A stretch of DNA of 7,308 bases from Acidobacteriota bacterium (GCA_003153585.1 PLZZ01000011.1:449-7756); one strand, 5' to 3'. Counted from the stretch's first letter, positions 1 through 6,603 are shown. A program made the numbers and translations. Notes: generated by a model not told the origin, from the sequence alone.

Positions 1-61
1 CATAGGCTTACGAGGATATAGATAAAGATTCGTCGTGGCATCCATCGTGCAATCCAGTAGG

Positions 62-104
62 TGAGAGGTCAATTGTGACTCTCATGGCGGTAGCATGAGA
101 TCTC
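62..104. promoter_or_regulatory. Cluster of overlapping inverted repeats upstream of the aminotransferase gene
   Basis: Three dyads share GAGA/TCTC units. TGAGAG (62-67) can pair with CTCTCA (79-84). TCTCATG (80-86) can pair perfectly with CATGAGA (94-100) around a 7-nt loop. GAGATCTC (97-104) is a perfect palindrome. The first two pairings use the same bases, so they exclude each other, an arrangement compatible with an attenuator-like RNA switch or with stacked operator half-sites. There is no run of T after any stem, so an intrinsic terminator is not supported. A four-codon ATG-to-TGA frame (84-98) lies inside the second hairpin. The function is unknown and chance is possible. Confidence 0.3.
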
Positions 105-168
105 GTTCACAATCACCGTTCGGCGGCTGCAGCTCTAATCCCTTCAACGCGCAATACTAAACCATCAC

Positions 169-172
169 GGAG
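169..172 (+). promoter_or_regulatory. Probable ribosome binding site (GGAG) for the GTG-started aminotransferase
   Basis: GGAG lies 12 nt before the GTG at 185, slightly longer than ideal spacing. It supports the GTG start, because the next in-frame ATG (304-306) would remove about 41 residues that carry the family's usual N-terminal helix. It is the only reasonably placed Shine-Dalgarno-like sequence seen ahead of any gene here. Confidence 0.45.
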
Positions 173-184
173 TTAAATCAGATC

Positions 185-1423
185 GTGTCAAACAACGAAA
201 AAATCCCATTCTTGGACTTGGTGAGCCTGCACGAGGAGCTGGAAGCCGAGCTGGTTCCCGTTTTTCAAAAGGTGCTGCGCACGGCGGGTTTTGTCGGCGG
301 GCCGATGGTGGAGGATTTCGAGCGCGAATTTGCGGCCTTTTGCGATGCGAAATACTGCGTCGGACTTGCCAGCGGCACAGACGCGGTGCGATTTGCGCTG
401 ATGGCCGCGGGCGTACAACCGGGGGATGTGGTCATCACTGTTGCCCACACATTCATCGCCACGACCGAGGGAATCAGCCAGGCGGGCGCGCGTCCGGACT
501 TCGTTGATATCGATGAACGCACCTACTGCATGGACCCGGTGAAGCTGAAGGAATATATCGAGCGGGAATGCTATGTGGATCGCGAAACCGGAACGCCATA
601 CCACCGTAAGCTTAGAGCGCCAGTGACGGCGATTGTGCCGGTGGCCATCTACGGCCAGATGGCGGACATGGATCCAATCCTCGAACTAGCGCGTCGCTAT
701 AACTTGATTGTTGTAGAGGACGCCTGCCAGGCCCACGGCGCCGAGTATTTTTCGAGGAAAGAGAATCGCTGGATGAAAGCGGGGTCCATGGGACACGCGG
801 GAGCGTTTAGCTTCTATCCCGGGAAAAATCTGGGCGCCTGTGGCGAAGCCGGAGCCGCCACCACCAATAGTGAAGTCATCGCGCGCAGAATGCGAATGTT
901 GCGCGATCACGGCCAGTCGAAGAAGTACTATCACGATATCGAGGGATACAACGGCCGCCTCGATTCTCTTCAGGCTGGAATTCTAAGCGTCAAGCTCCGG
1001 TACCTGGCCGATTGGAATCGCAAGCGTCAGGAAGTTGCGCGGCGCTATCACGATCTGTTTTCCAATGCCAAGGGCGTCACTTTGCCGCATGAGCCTGAAT
1101 CATCTCGCGCTGTGTACCACTTATATGTAGTTCGGGTCCGGGACCGCGAAGGACTTCAGAAGCACCTGAGCGAAGCCAAAATCGATACCGGCATTCACTA
1201 TCCTGTTCCGTTGCACATGCAGAAGGCGTACGCGAATTACGGTTATAAAGTGGGCGACTTTCCGGTTACGGAGAGAATCGCTGCTGAAATTGTCTCTCTG
1301 CCGATGTTTCCTCAGTTGACCGAAAAGCAACAGCGTCGCGTTGTAGAAAACGTAAAGGAATTTGCATCAAAGGACGCCGTGAAGCGGGATGCGGTGCGTG
1401 AGCCGCAGACCTCTTCTGTCTAA
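185..1423 (+). CDS. DegT/DnrJ/EryC1/StrS family PLP-dependent sugar aminotransferase
   Basis: This is a cytoplasmic aminotransferase of the family that moves an amino group, usually from glutamate, onto a keto-sugar nucleotide (UDP-, dTDP- or GDP-linked), yielding amino sugars for surface polysaccharides. The 412-residue product has the fold-type I landmarks: SGTDA (63-67) for cofactor phosphate binding, HTF (88-90) near the cofactor ring, EDACQAHGA with Asp179 placed to contact the pyridine nitrogen, and SFYPGKNLG with Lys214 as the Schiff-base lysine. HYPVPLH (338-344) is the usual C-terminal substrate-site segment. An insertion around residues 125-143 precedes the conserved PV-IYGQ strand, and a polar tail follows residue about 395, making it somewhat longer than typical members of about 370-390. 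The GTG start is preferred because of GGAG upstream and normal N-terminal family sequence. It is first in a same-strand series; the exact sugar and C3 or C4 specificity cannot be told from sequence alone. Confidence 0.95.
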   Translation: MSNNEKIPFLDLVSLHEELEAELVPVFQKVLRTAGFVGGPMVEDFEREFAAFCDAKYCVGLASGTDAVRFALMAAGVQPGDVVITVAHTFIATTEGISQAGARPDFVDIDERTYCMDPVKLKEYIERECYVDRETGTPYHRKLRAPVTAIVPVAIYGQMADMDPILELARRYNLIVVEDACQAHGAEYFSRKENRWMKAGSMGHAGAFSFYPGKNLGACGEAGAATTNSEVIARRMRMLRDHGQSKKYYHDIEGYNGRLDSLQAGILSVKLRYLADWNRKRQEVARRYHDLFSNAKGVTLPHEPESSRAVYHLYVVRVRDREGLQKHLSEAKIDTGIHYPVPLHMQKAYANYGYKVGDFPVTERIAAEIVSLPMFPQLTEKQQRRVVENVKEFASKDAVKRDAVREPQTSSV

Positions 1424-1514
1424 TCGTTGGATGTTCTGTGCGCTTCCGCAATTTCAATAGTCGCAGCCCCCAGAGCATTCCCTCATGCGGTATCCGCTAA
1501 TACAGTTATGAATC

Positions 1515-2705
1515 ATGGCTAGACCCCTTTTCGCATTATCGTTGGAAGCCGATACCCTGGCGCAGATTGCTTCTCTGAACCAATCTGTCGCGGCGGGGCT
1601 CGTTTCCATGTTCGATCCCGAGCGAAAACTCTTCTGCCACCGGCTCCGGCGGAGCGAAAGTGGATTAGTTCGAGAGGGAATTTCTCATCGCTACACCATG
1701 ATCGCGCTGTTGGGTCTCCAACGATTTCGAGCTGCCGGCGCTTCGGTTCCACTGGATCTGCCATCGATCTTGCAAGTTCTGATTCAAGACACCCGCTGGC
1801 TTGAAAATGTCGGTGATCTCGGTTTGCTTGTGTGGCTTTGTTCCCTGGTCGCTCCCGAGCGTCTGGCCGAAATCGATTCCCAATTCGATTTGAAACATGC
1901 TCTGGCTAACTTCCACGAGACTCGCCGCGGACGAACGATGGAGCTGTCCTGGTTTCTCTCGGGTCTCGCGCACCAGAAGCTGGCTTGCCCGGACCTGCTT
2001 CCGCACCTGCGCGACACCGCTATGGAGACCTATCAGCTTCTGAAGAAGAATCAGGGAGAGCACGGAGTGTTCAGCCACCTCGCGGAAAACGGAGGTTTGA
2101 CTGGGCTGATGCGCGGGCGCATGGGAAGTTTTGCGGATCAAGTTTATCCCATCTACGCACTGGCAAAATTCTCTAAGGCGTATCAAGTTCCAAAGGCCGC
2201 CGAGCGGGCGCTGGATACCGCTCTGACGCTATGCGAGCTGCAGGGTCCTTACGGTCAGTGGTGGTGGCACTATGACGCGATCACAGGAAAGGTGTTGGGT
2301 CGATACCCTGTTTACTCTGTCCATCAATACGGCATTGCGCCTATGGCGCTCCAAGCTTTGGGAGAAGAGACTCTGTCGGATTTCACTCCTTGGATATACA
2401 AGGGCCTACGATGGGTTCACGGGGACAACGAGCTTGAACATGACATGCGAGATGCTTCGACAAACTTAGTTTGGAGATATGTCTATCGCAGCGACTACAA
2501 AAAACATTGGGATGTCGCTCTCGCGGTATTATTGGCGCGCGAAGATACTCAGTCTCACAAGGAACTTGCAGTCCTTCGTGAGTGCCGTCCTTATGAGCTT
2601 GGCTGGTTACTCTATACTTTCAGCGGCTACAGAATGGCGGGGAAAGATCCGGCCTGCGCGACTCCTGCAATCGTAAATCGAGTGACGGAACGCATTCAAC
2701 AATGA
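1515..2705 (+). CDS. Uncharacterised helical protein, possible alpha/alpha-toroid enzyme of an exopolysaccharide locus
   Basis: I do not recognise a named family. The 396-residue product has no signal peptide or clear membrane span and is rich in regularly spaced amphipathic helices, with Trp, Tyr and His clustered at helix ends. This pattern resembles alpha/alpha toroids (terpenoid-cyclase/prenyltransferase-like proteins, or glycan lyases, hydrolases and epimerases). The most striking part is residues 243-279: Q-GPYG-Q followed by three Trp and HYD (249-254), then YPVYSVHQYG (264-273) and PMAL (276-279). The first part looks like a QW-type repeat, and the density of aromatic, His and Asp residues suggests a carbohydrate-binding or active-site cleft. 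A second dense block is HGDNELEHDMRDAS (about 300-313) followed by WRY. ATG 1515 lacks a Shine-Dalgarno; an ATG at 1508 is out of frame and hits a stop after four codons. The gene lies 91 bp after the aminotransferase and 38 bp before the FemAB-like gene, so co-transcription is likely. A role in polysaccharide modification is inferred from context only. Confidence 0.85.
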   Translation: MARPLFALSLEADTLAQIASLNQSVAAGLVSMFDPERKLFCHRLRRSESGLVREGISHRYTMIALLGLQRFRAAGASVPLDLPSILQVLIQDTRWLENVGDLGLLVWLCSLVAPERLAEIDSQFDLKHALANFHETRRGRTMELSWFLSGLAHQKLACPDLLPHLRDTAMETYQLLKKNQGEHGVFSHLAENGGLTGLMRGRMGSFADQVYPIYALAKFSKAYQVPKAAERALDTALTLCELQGPYGQWWWHYDAITGKVLGRYPVYSVHQYGIAPMALQALGEETLSDFTPWIYKGLRWVHGDNELEHDMRDASTNLVWRYVYRSDYKKHWDVALAVLLAREDTQSHKELAVLRECRPYELGWLLYTFSGYRMAGKDPACATPAIVNRVTERIQQ

Positions 2706-2743
2706 CGTCGCCAGTGATCCGGTAACCTGATCTGTACCAGCGA

Positions 2744-3883
2744 ATGGATAAATCTAACACTGCTTCAGGTGGCAAGCCTGAGACCAGGCCAGGATTGTCC
2801 CTGGTCTCGTCGTCACCGTCGGAATTGATTCCCGTTTACCAAATTTCTCCTCTGCAAGACCCGCGATGGGACGAGTTTCTAGGCAGGCATCCTCGCTCCT
2901 CGGTGTTTCATACAACTGCTTGGCTCGATACGCTTCGGCGTACCTACGGTTACCAGCCGATCTGTCTCACGACCTCTCCTCCGGGTGATGCTCTCCAAAA
3001 TGGACTCGTGTTTTGTCGGGTGGAGAGCTGGATAACTGGCCGTCGGTTCGTGTCGCTGCCTTTTTCGGATCATTGCGATTTCCTAATTGATACTCCGGCA
3101 AGCGTTCCGGCCTTGCTGGCTACTCTGGCGCGGGAGTGCGAGAAACAGAAACAGGCTCACGTTGAGATACGTCCACTTTGTCCGCCCGACGGTCTTCAGC
3201 CATTTTTTAGTCCCACCGTGGCATATTGCTTTCACGCACTGAACCTCGACCCGACCCTGGAAACCCTTTTTAGCAATTTCCACAAGGATTCCACGCAAAG
3301 GAAAATCAAGCGCGCCGAACGGGAAGGGTTGACGGAGCAATTAGGACGCTCCGAATCGATCCTTGAAGAGTTCTACCGTTTGCAACTGCTCACGCGCCGC
3401 AGACATGGTGTCCCGCCACAGCCCCGCAGTTGGTTTCAAAACATGATCGACTGTTTTGGCGAAGCACTCCAGATCCGATTGGCATTCAAAGGCGATCGCG
3501 CAATCGCCGGAATCCTTACGCTTCGTCATAAAAATTCTTTGGTCTATAAGTACGGATGTTCCGTCGCTGAATTTAACAATCTCGGAGGCATGCATCTATT
3601 GTTTTGGCGAGCCATTCAAGAAGCTAAAGAGTTAGGGCTGCGTCAGTTCGATTTGGGCCGATCTGACGCCGACAACGAAGGTTTGATTACCTTCAAGGAT
3701 CGCTGGGGAGCTACGCGGTCGACACTGGGCTATTTAAGGCATGAGGCTTCCGGGCGATTGCCGATCGCTTCGAAACAAACCAGCGCGGATTGGAAATCCC
3801 GCTTTGCGAAGCAAGTCTTCACTCGCGCGCCAAACCGGTTTCTTTCGCTGGCAGCTAATCTCTTGTACAAACACGTCGGGTAG
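2744..3883 (+). CDS. FemAB-like GNAT-fold acyltransferase of the exosortase/PEP-CTERM-associated type
   Basis: The 379-residue product resembles the FemAB/BioF2-like acetyltransferase-fold proteins repeatedly found in exosortase loci. Family landmarks are: an N-terminal DPRWDEFLGRHP segment and SVFHTTAWLDTLRRTYGY (typical 'happ..s..fHt..W...l...yg' opening), HKDSTQRKIKRAEREGL (180-196), a basic helix typical of the family, YKYGCS (268-273) with the following NNLGGMHLLFW helix start, and DLGRSDADNEGLITFKDRWGA (303-323), the glycine/aromatic signature near the C terminus. No signal peptide is visible, and the first 25 residues are polar and probably disordered. FemAB proteins transfer aminoacyl groups in peptidoglycan synthesis; for the exosortase-linked branch the substrate is unproven, with acylation of a sugar or peptide precursor the usual guess. 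It follows the preceding gene by 38 bp without a visible ribosome binding site, consistent with one operon. Family assignment is firm; the chemistry is inferred. Confidence 0.88.
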   Translation: MDKSNTASGGKPETRPGLSLVSSSPSELIPVYQISPLQDPRWDEFLGRHPRSSVFHTTAWLDTLRRTYGYQPICLTTSPPGDALQNGLVFCRVESWITGRRFVSLPFSDHCDFLIDTPASVPALLATLARECEKQKQAHVEIRPLCPPDGLQPFFSPTVAYCFHALNLDPTLETLFSNFHKDSTQRKIKRAEREGLTEQLGRSESILEEFYRLQLLTRRRHGVPPQPRSWFQNMIDCFGEALQIRLAFKGDRAIAGILTLRHKNSLVYKYGCSVAEFNNLGGMHLLFWRAIQEAKELGLRQFDLGRSDADNEGLITFKDRWGATRSTLGYLRHEASGRLPIASKQTSADWKSRFAKQVFTRAPNRFLSLAANLLYKHVG

Positions 3884-4131
3884 ACCGACTAATTATCCTC
3901 GACCTTGAAAACCTCTCTTTTTTGAGCGAAATCTCGGCCTCGAATTGCAGATTAGCGTCAGTTCTCTTGACAAGCAGCCAAAGTTCATCTAGCTACTAGG
4001 GTATTGTTTAGGGTGTCATCTTGACTGTCTTTAGTTATTTCATTTCTATCCTATAGAATATTTTGCATCCGGCCCTAAGAGAAGGCACACGGAGCCCGTT
4101 TCAGAGCGAGTTCCGAACCAAAACCTAGACT
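3884..4131 (+). promoter_or_regulatory. AT-rich intergenic region with candidate promoter for the deacetylase-exosortase half
   Basis: This 248-bp gap is the largest in the window and is visibly richer in A and T than the flanking genes. It holds a perfect TTGACA (3967-3972); 17 nt later the sequence is TAGCTA, a poor -10. A better -10-like TAGAAT (4054-4059) has only a weak -35 (TTTAGT, 4030-4035) at 18 nt. A second TTGACT lies at 4021-4026. TTCTAT (4044-4049) and ATAGAA (4053-4058) form a 6-bp dyad with a 3-nt loop over the -10-like site, so a repressor could act there. I found no sigma-54 GG-N10-GC pair with good context and no coding frame. It may start a second transcript; the exact promoter is uncertain. 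Confidence 0.35.
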
Positions 4132-5481
4132 ATGGATCAGACGCTGCTGGAATATTTTCGCTGTCCTGAGGACTTCGCCCAAATCGAAGTTAACGGACCA
4201 CTGTCTTCGGATCCGGGGTATTTCCAATTTGGTCCAGACATTTGCTACGGTCAATATTCCGGAAGTCTACCTTCGAAGTACCTGGTTCACGGTCTTCCCG
4301 ACGCGTCTCAGGCAGTCCGAATCGAAAGCAAGCGTCTTCATCTGCCATTTGATCTCGATCAAATCGTGGACAATCTTCGAAATGAGCGTTACGAACTCAA
4401 TTCATGGCACTCCTTGGAAAAGATAACCGCTGGAAAATTTACCCGGGCTGTTTACTATCTGCTGCGTCCCATCCTTCCGGTATCTGTGAGAAAACACCTC
4501 CAAAGAGCCCGTTTGAGCGGCTGGGACAAGATTCTATTTCCGCATTGGCCGGTGGATTCCACAATCGAATCTCTGATGGCGCACACAGTCTCGTTGATTT
4601 TGAAGGCTCGGCAGATCGAAAGAGTGCCATTCATCTGGTTTTGGCCCAATGGCGCGCCAGCTTCTTTAATCATGACCCACGATATAGAAGCTGCGGCCGG
4701 GCGGGACTTCTGCGCGCAACTCATGGATATTGACGACTCCTTCGGCATCAAATCAGCGTTTCAAGTCGTTCCCGAAATGCGTTACGACGCTCGTGCCGAT
4801 TTCCTGGAAGCCTTCCGAAAAAGAGGCTTCGAGGTGAACGTTCACGATCTGAACCATGATGGAGAATTGTTTCAACACAAGGAAAAATTCCTCCGACGAG
4901 CTGAACAAATCAATCTTTATGTAAAGGGGTTTGGCGCTCAGGGATTTCGTGCTGGAGCGATGTATCGGAACCAGGACTGGTATGACGCGTTTGACTTTTC
5001 CTATGACATGTCTGTTCCAAATGTGGCTCATCTGGAGCCACAACGAGGCGGTTGCTGTACCTTGATGCCCTACTTCATCGGCAAAATCCTCGAGCTGCCG
5101 TTAACGACCACACAGGACTATTCCCTGTTTCACATCTTGGGCGATTACTCGACCGCGCTTTGGAAGCAACAAATCGACCAGATCATTCAGAGAAACGGGT
5201 TGATCAGCTTCATTGCGCATCCGGACTACCTGATCGAGAAAAATGCCCGGAAAGTGTACTTGGATTTGCTTGGGCATTTAGCCAGGACGCGCGCGGAAAA
5301 GAAAATATGGATGGCTTTGCCGTCCGAGGTCAACCGCTGGTGGAGAAATCGAAGTCAGATGAAGCTGATCCGTGCAGGTGCTGGCTGGCGCATCGAGGGC
5401 CCGGACAAAGAAAGAGCGCGGATTGCCTACGCGACCCGGCAGGGCGATAGTGTTGTCTATACGGTGGATGGTGTGTCTTAA
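4132..5481 (+). CDS. Polysaccharide deacetylase-like (CE4/NodB-fold) protein with an extra N-terminal region
   Basis: The central part of this 449-residue protein carries a metal-dependent carbohydrate deacetylase pattern in order: THDIE (182-186; Asp184 in the motif-1 position), HDLNH (238-242, the HxxxH pair of motif 2), FRAG (272-275, Arg273 in motif 3) and AHPD (362-365, His363 in the late catalytic-His position). Such enzymes remove N- or O-acetyl groups from GlcNAc-containing glycans; here the likely target is a sugar of the exopolysaccharide or its precursor. Motif 1 is THD rather than the classical T(F/Y)DD, so the catalytic base Asp preceding the metal Asp is replaced by His183, a deviation seen in some divergent members; activity is therefore not certain. 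Residues 1 to about 175 precede the catalytic core and begin with LLEYFRCPEDF, followed by a basic amphipathic stretch (about 105-126). A C-terminal beta-rich tail (about 415-449) is also extra. No signal peptide is seen, so it looks cytoplasmic. ATG 4132 has no clear ribosome binding site. Confidence 0.87.
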   Translation: MDQTLLEYFRCPEDFAQIEVNGPLSSDPGYFQFGPDICYGQYSGSLPSKYLVHGLPDASQAVRIESKRLHLPFDLDQIVDNLRNERYELNSWHSLEKITAGKFTRAVYYLLRPILPVSVRKHLQRARLSGWDKILFPHWPVDSTIESLMAHTVSLILKARQIERVPFIWFWPNGAPASLIMTHDIEAAAGRDFCAQLMDIDDSFGIKSAFQVVPEMRYDARADFLEAFRKRGFEVNVHDLNHDGELFQHKEKFLRRAEQINLYVKGFGAQGFRAGAMYRNQDWYDAFDFSYDMSVPNVAHLEPQRGGCCTLMPYFIGKILELPLTTTQDYSLFHILGDYSTALWKQQIDQIIQRNGLISFIAHPDYLIEKNARKVYLDLLGHLARTRAEKKIWMALPSEVNRWWRNRSQMKLIRAGAGWRIEGPDKERARIAYATRQGDSVVYTVDGVS

Positions 5482-5504
5482 GCTTGCTGGGTTGCGATGT
5501 TTGG

Positions 5505-5516
5505 TTGGTGCACCAA
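5505..5516. repeat. Perfect 12-bp palindrome TTGGTGCACCAA
   Basis: The sequence TTGGTGCACCAA is identical to its reverse complement and sits 24 bp after the deacetylase stop codon, about 90 bp ahead of the exosortase start. It could be an operator half-site pair for a dimeric regulator. There is no loop, so it is unlikely to be an RNA hairpin terminator, and no T-run follows. A single 12-bp palindrome can be chance. Confidence 0.25.
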
Positions 5517-5604
5517 GGAATTGCGCCGCCCGAACCCCTGCCTACGGTATCAGCACTTTCTTAAAGCCGAAGTCGATCTGGAAATCTAACAAGCGAACAT
5601 CCCT

Positions 5605-6507
5605 TTGATCGCGCGAAGACATTTATTTATGGCTGCGTTCGTTTTTGCTTCAGTGGCCGTTTGTTGGCCGGCCATCAGCGCCCTGGCCGTGTTTTCGTTT
5701 CACCACGAGTTCTCCTCTCACGTTTTCTTGATCCCGATGCTGAGTTTATACCTGCTCTACATAGAAAGGCAGGATGTATTTCGAGAGGTGCACTCGTCCG
5801 CGGCGCTGGGGTCGGCATTGATTCTGACAGGAGCGGGCCTCTACTGGCGGGCGATGGCTCATTCATCGGTGCAAAGTCCCGCCGAGTATTTGCCCGGCTC
5901 CACGCTCGCGATTGTGTTGATCTGGATGGGGGGATTTCTCATTTGTTACGGGTATCGCGCCTGGCGTGCCGCAAACTTTCCTCTCCTCTTTCTCTTGCTT
6001 ATGGTTCCTCTGCCTGAGCCGGTTTTGGATCGCACAATCTATTTGTTGCAAGTAGGCTCAACCAGCCTTTCCTTCTGGCTCTTCAAGCTGGTTGGCGTGC
6101 CCGTTTTCCGGCAGGGTTTTTTGTTATCAGTCCCTGGTCAAACGATCGAAGTTGCCAAAGCCTGCAGCGGAATCCGTTCGAGCATTGCCCTGTTCATCAC
6201 CTGTCTCCTTGCGGCTCATTTGTCTTTGCGGACGCCATGGAAAATATTGTTGTTTATCGTTTTAGTCTTTCCAGTATCAATCGTTAAGAACGGGATAAGG
6301 ATTGTGACGCTTACGCTCCTTGGTGTTTATGTCGACCCGAGCTTTCTGCAGGGGAACCTGCATCACGACGGAGGTTTCGTCTTCTTCCTGTTGGCGTTGG
6401 CACTACTCTTTCCCGTACTTCTACTTCTGCAGAAATCCGAACCGCGCCGGACCCCTCCTGATGCGGCAATCGCGGCAGATCCTGCGGGCGGGCTCGCACC
6501 GAGCTGA
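5605..6507 (+). CDS. Exosortase (EpsH/Xrt family membrane transpeptidase)
   Basis: This is an integral inner-membrane cysteine protease/transpeptidase that recognises C-terminal sorting tags (PEP-CTERM-like) on exported proteins and releases them, usually in exopolysaccharide producers. The 300-residue product is hydrophobic with about eight membrane segments. Signature parts are SSHVFLIP (37-44, the usual xSH motif after the first span), ACSGIRSS (catalytic Cys187, with Arg191), KNGIRI (Arg232, the catalytic arginine) and HHDGG (253-257, catalytic His, 253 or 254). The length fits the exosortase core; it lacks the fused C-terminal EpsI-type domain found in many XrtA proteins. Only a polar tail of about 20 residues follows the last span. 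The start is ambiguous: TTG 5605 adds IARRH, a basic segment before the first span that fits the positive-inside rule, whereas ATG 5629 (292 residues) would start directly on the span. An in-frame stop at 5587-5589 bars earlier starts. The subtype cannot be assigned by eye. Confidence 0.93.
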   Translation: MIARRHLFMAAFVFASVAVCWPAISALAVFSFHHEFSSHVFLIPMLSLYLLYIERQDVFREVHSSAALGSALILTGAGLYWRAMAHSSVQSPAEYLPGSTLAIVLIWMGGFLICYGYRAWRAANFPLLFLLLMVPLPEPVLDRTIYLLQVGSTSLSFWLFKLVGVPVFRQGFLLSVPGQTIEVAKACSGIRSSIALFITCLLAAHLSLRTPWKILLFIVLVFPVSIVKNGIRIVTLTLLGVYVDPSFLQGNLHHDGGFVFFLLALALLFPVLLLLQKSEPRRTPPDAAIAADPAGGLAPS

Positions 6508-6547
6508 AGTTAGGCCTGGAATGTCACGGCGCGATCAACCCATGTTT

Positions 6548-6574
6548 AGAGCGAGCCCAAAGCGTGCTTGCTCT
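6548..6574. other. 9-bp stem-loop in the gap before the oxidoreductase gene
   Basis: AGAGCGAGC (6548-6556) pairs with GCTTGCTCT (6566-6574), eight Watson-Crick pairs plus one G-U, around a 9-nt loop. On neither strand does a T-run follow the stem, so it does not look like an intrinsic rho-independent terminator. It may stabilise an mRNA end, affect expression of the next gene, or be an operator. Function is unknown. Confidence 0.35.
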
Positions 6575-6603
6575 CCCAGGACGGAGACTTGCTGAGCGCT
6601 AGC

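Noticed and set aside
1..184. Tail of an upstream gene
   Set aside because: All three + frames meet stops early (by about base 25, or at 3-5 and 96-98) and the short peptides show no family resemblance.
188..604. 138-codon frame on the minus strand
   Set aside because: It lies wholly antisense to the aminotransferase, whose catalytic motifs are clear; its product shows no recognisable domain.
1487..1497. GCGG-TAT-CCGC hairpin as terminator after the aminotransferase gene
   Set aside because: The stem is only 4 bp and no T-run follows; it also sits just ahead of the next start codon.
1665..2186. 173-codon frame on the minus strand
   Set aside because: Fully antisense to the 1515-2705 gene, with no domain signal; it is explained by codon composition of the + strand gene.
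3900..3925. T-run (CTCTCTTTTTTG) after the FemAB-like gene as an intrinsic terminator
   Set aside because: No stable GC-rich stem precedes the T-run, so the terminator is not supported.
4084..4097. GGCAC as a sigma-54 -24 element
   Set aside because: The matching GC 10 nt downstream is absent (CC instead).
4404..4733. 109-codon + strand frame inside the deacetylase gene
   Set aside because: Alternate frame of a gene with well-ordered catalytic motifs; its product is low in recognisable structure.
5052..5450. 132-codon + strand frame inside the deacetylase gene
   Set aside because: Alternate frame over the conserved AHPD region of the deacetylase; no independent support.
5372..5608. Small + strand frame bridging the deacetylase end and the exosortase start
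   Set aside because: It would partly fill the 123-bp gap, but begins inside the deacetylase, has a basic, low-complexity-like product and no ribosome binding site.
6320..6595. 91-codon + strand frame overlapping the exosortase end and the following gap
   Set aside because: It covers the catalytic His region of the exosortase in another frame and has a Cys/Arg-rich, domain-free product.
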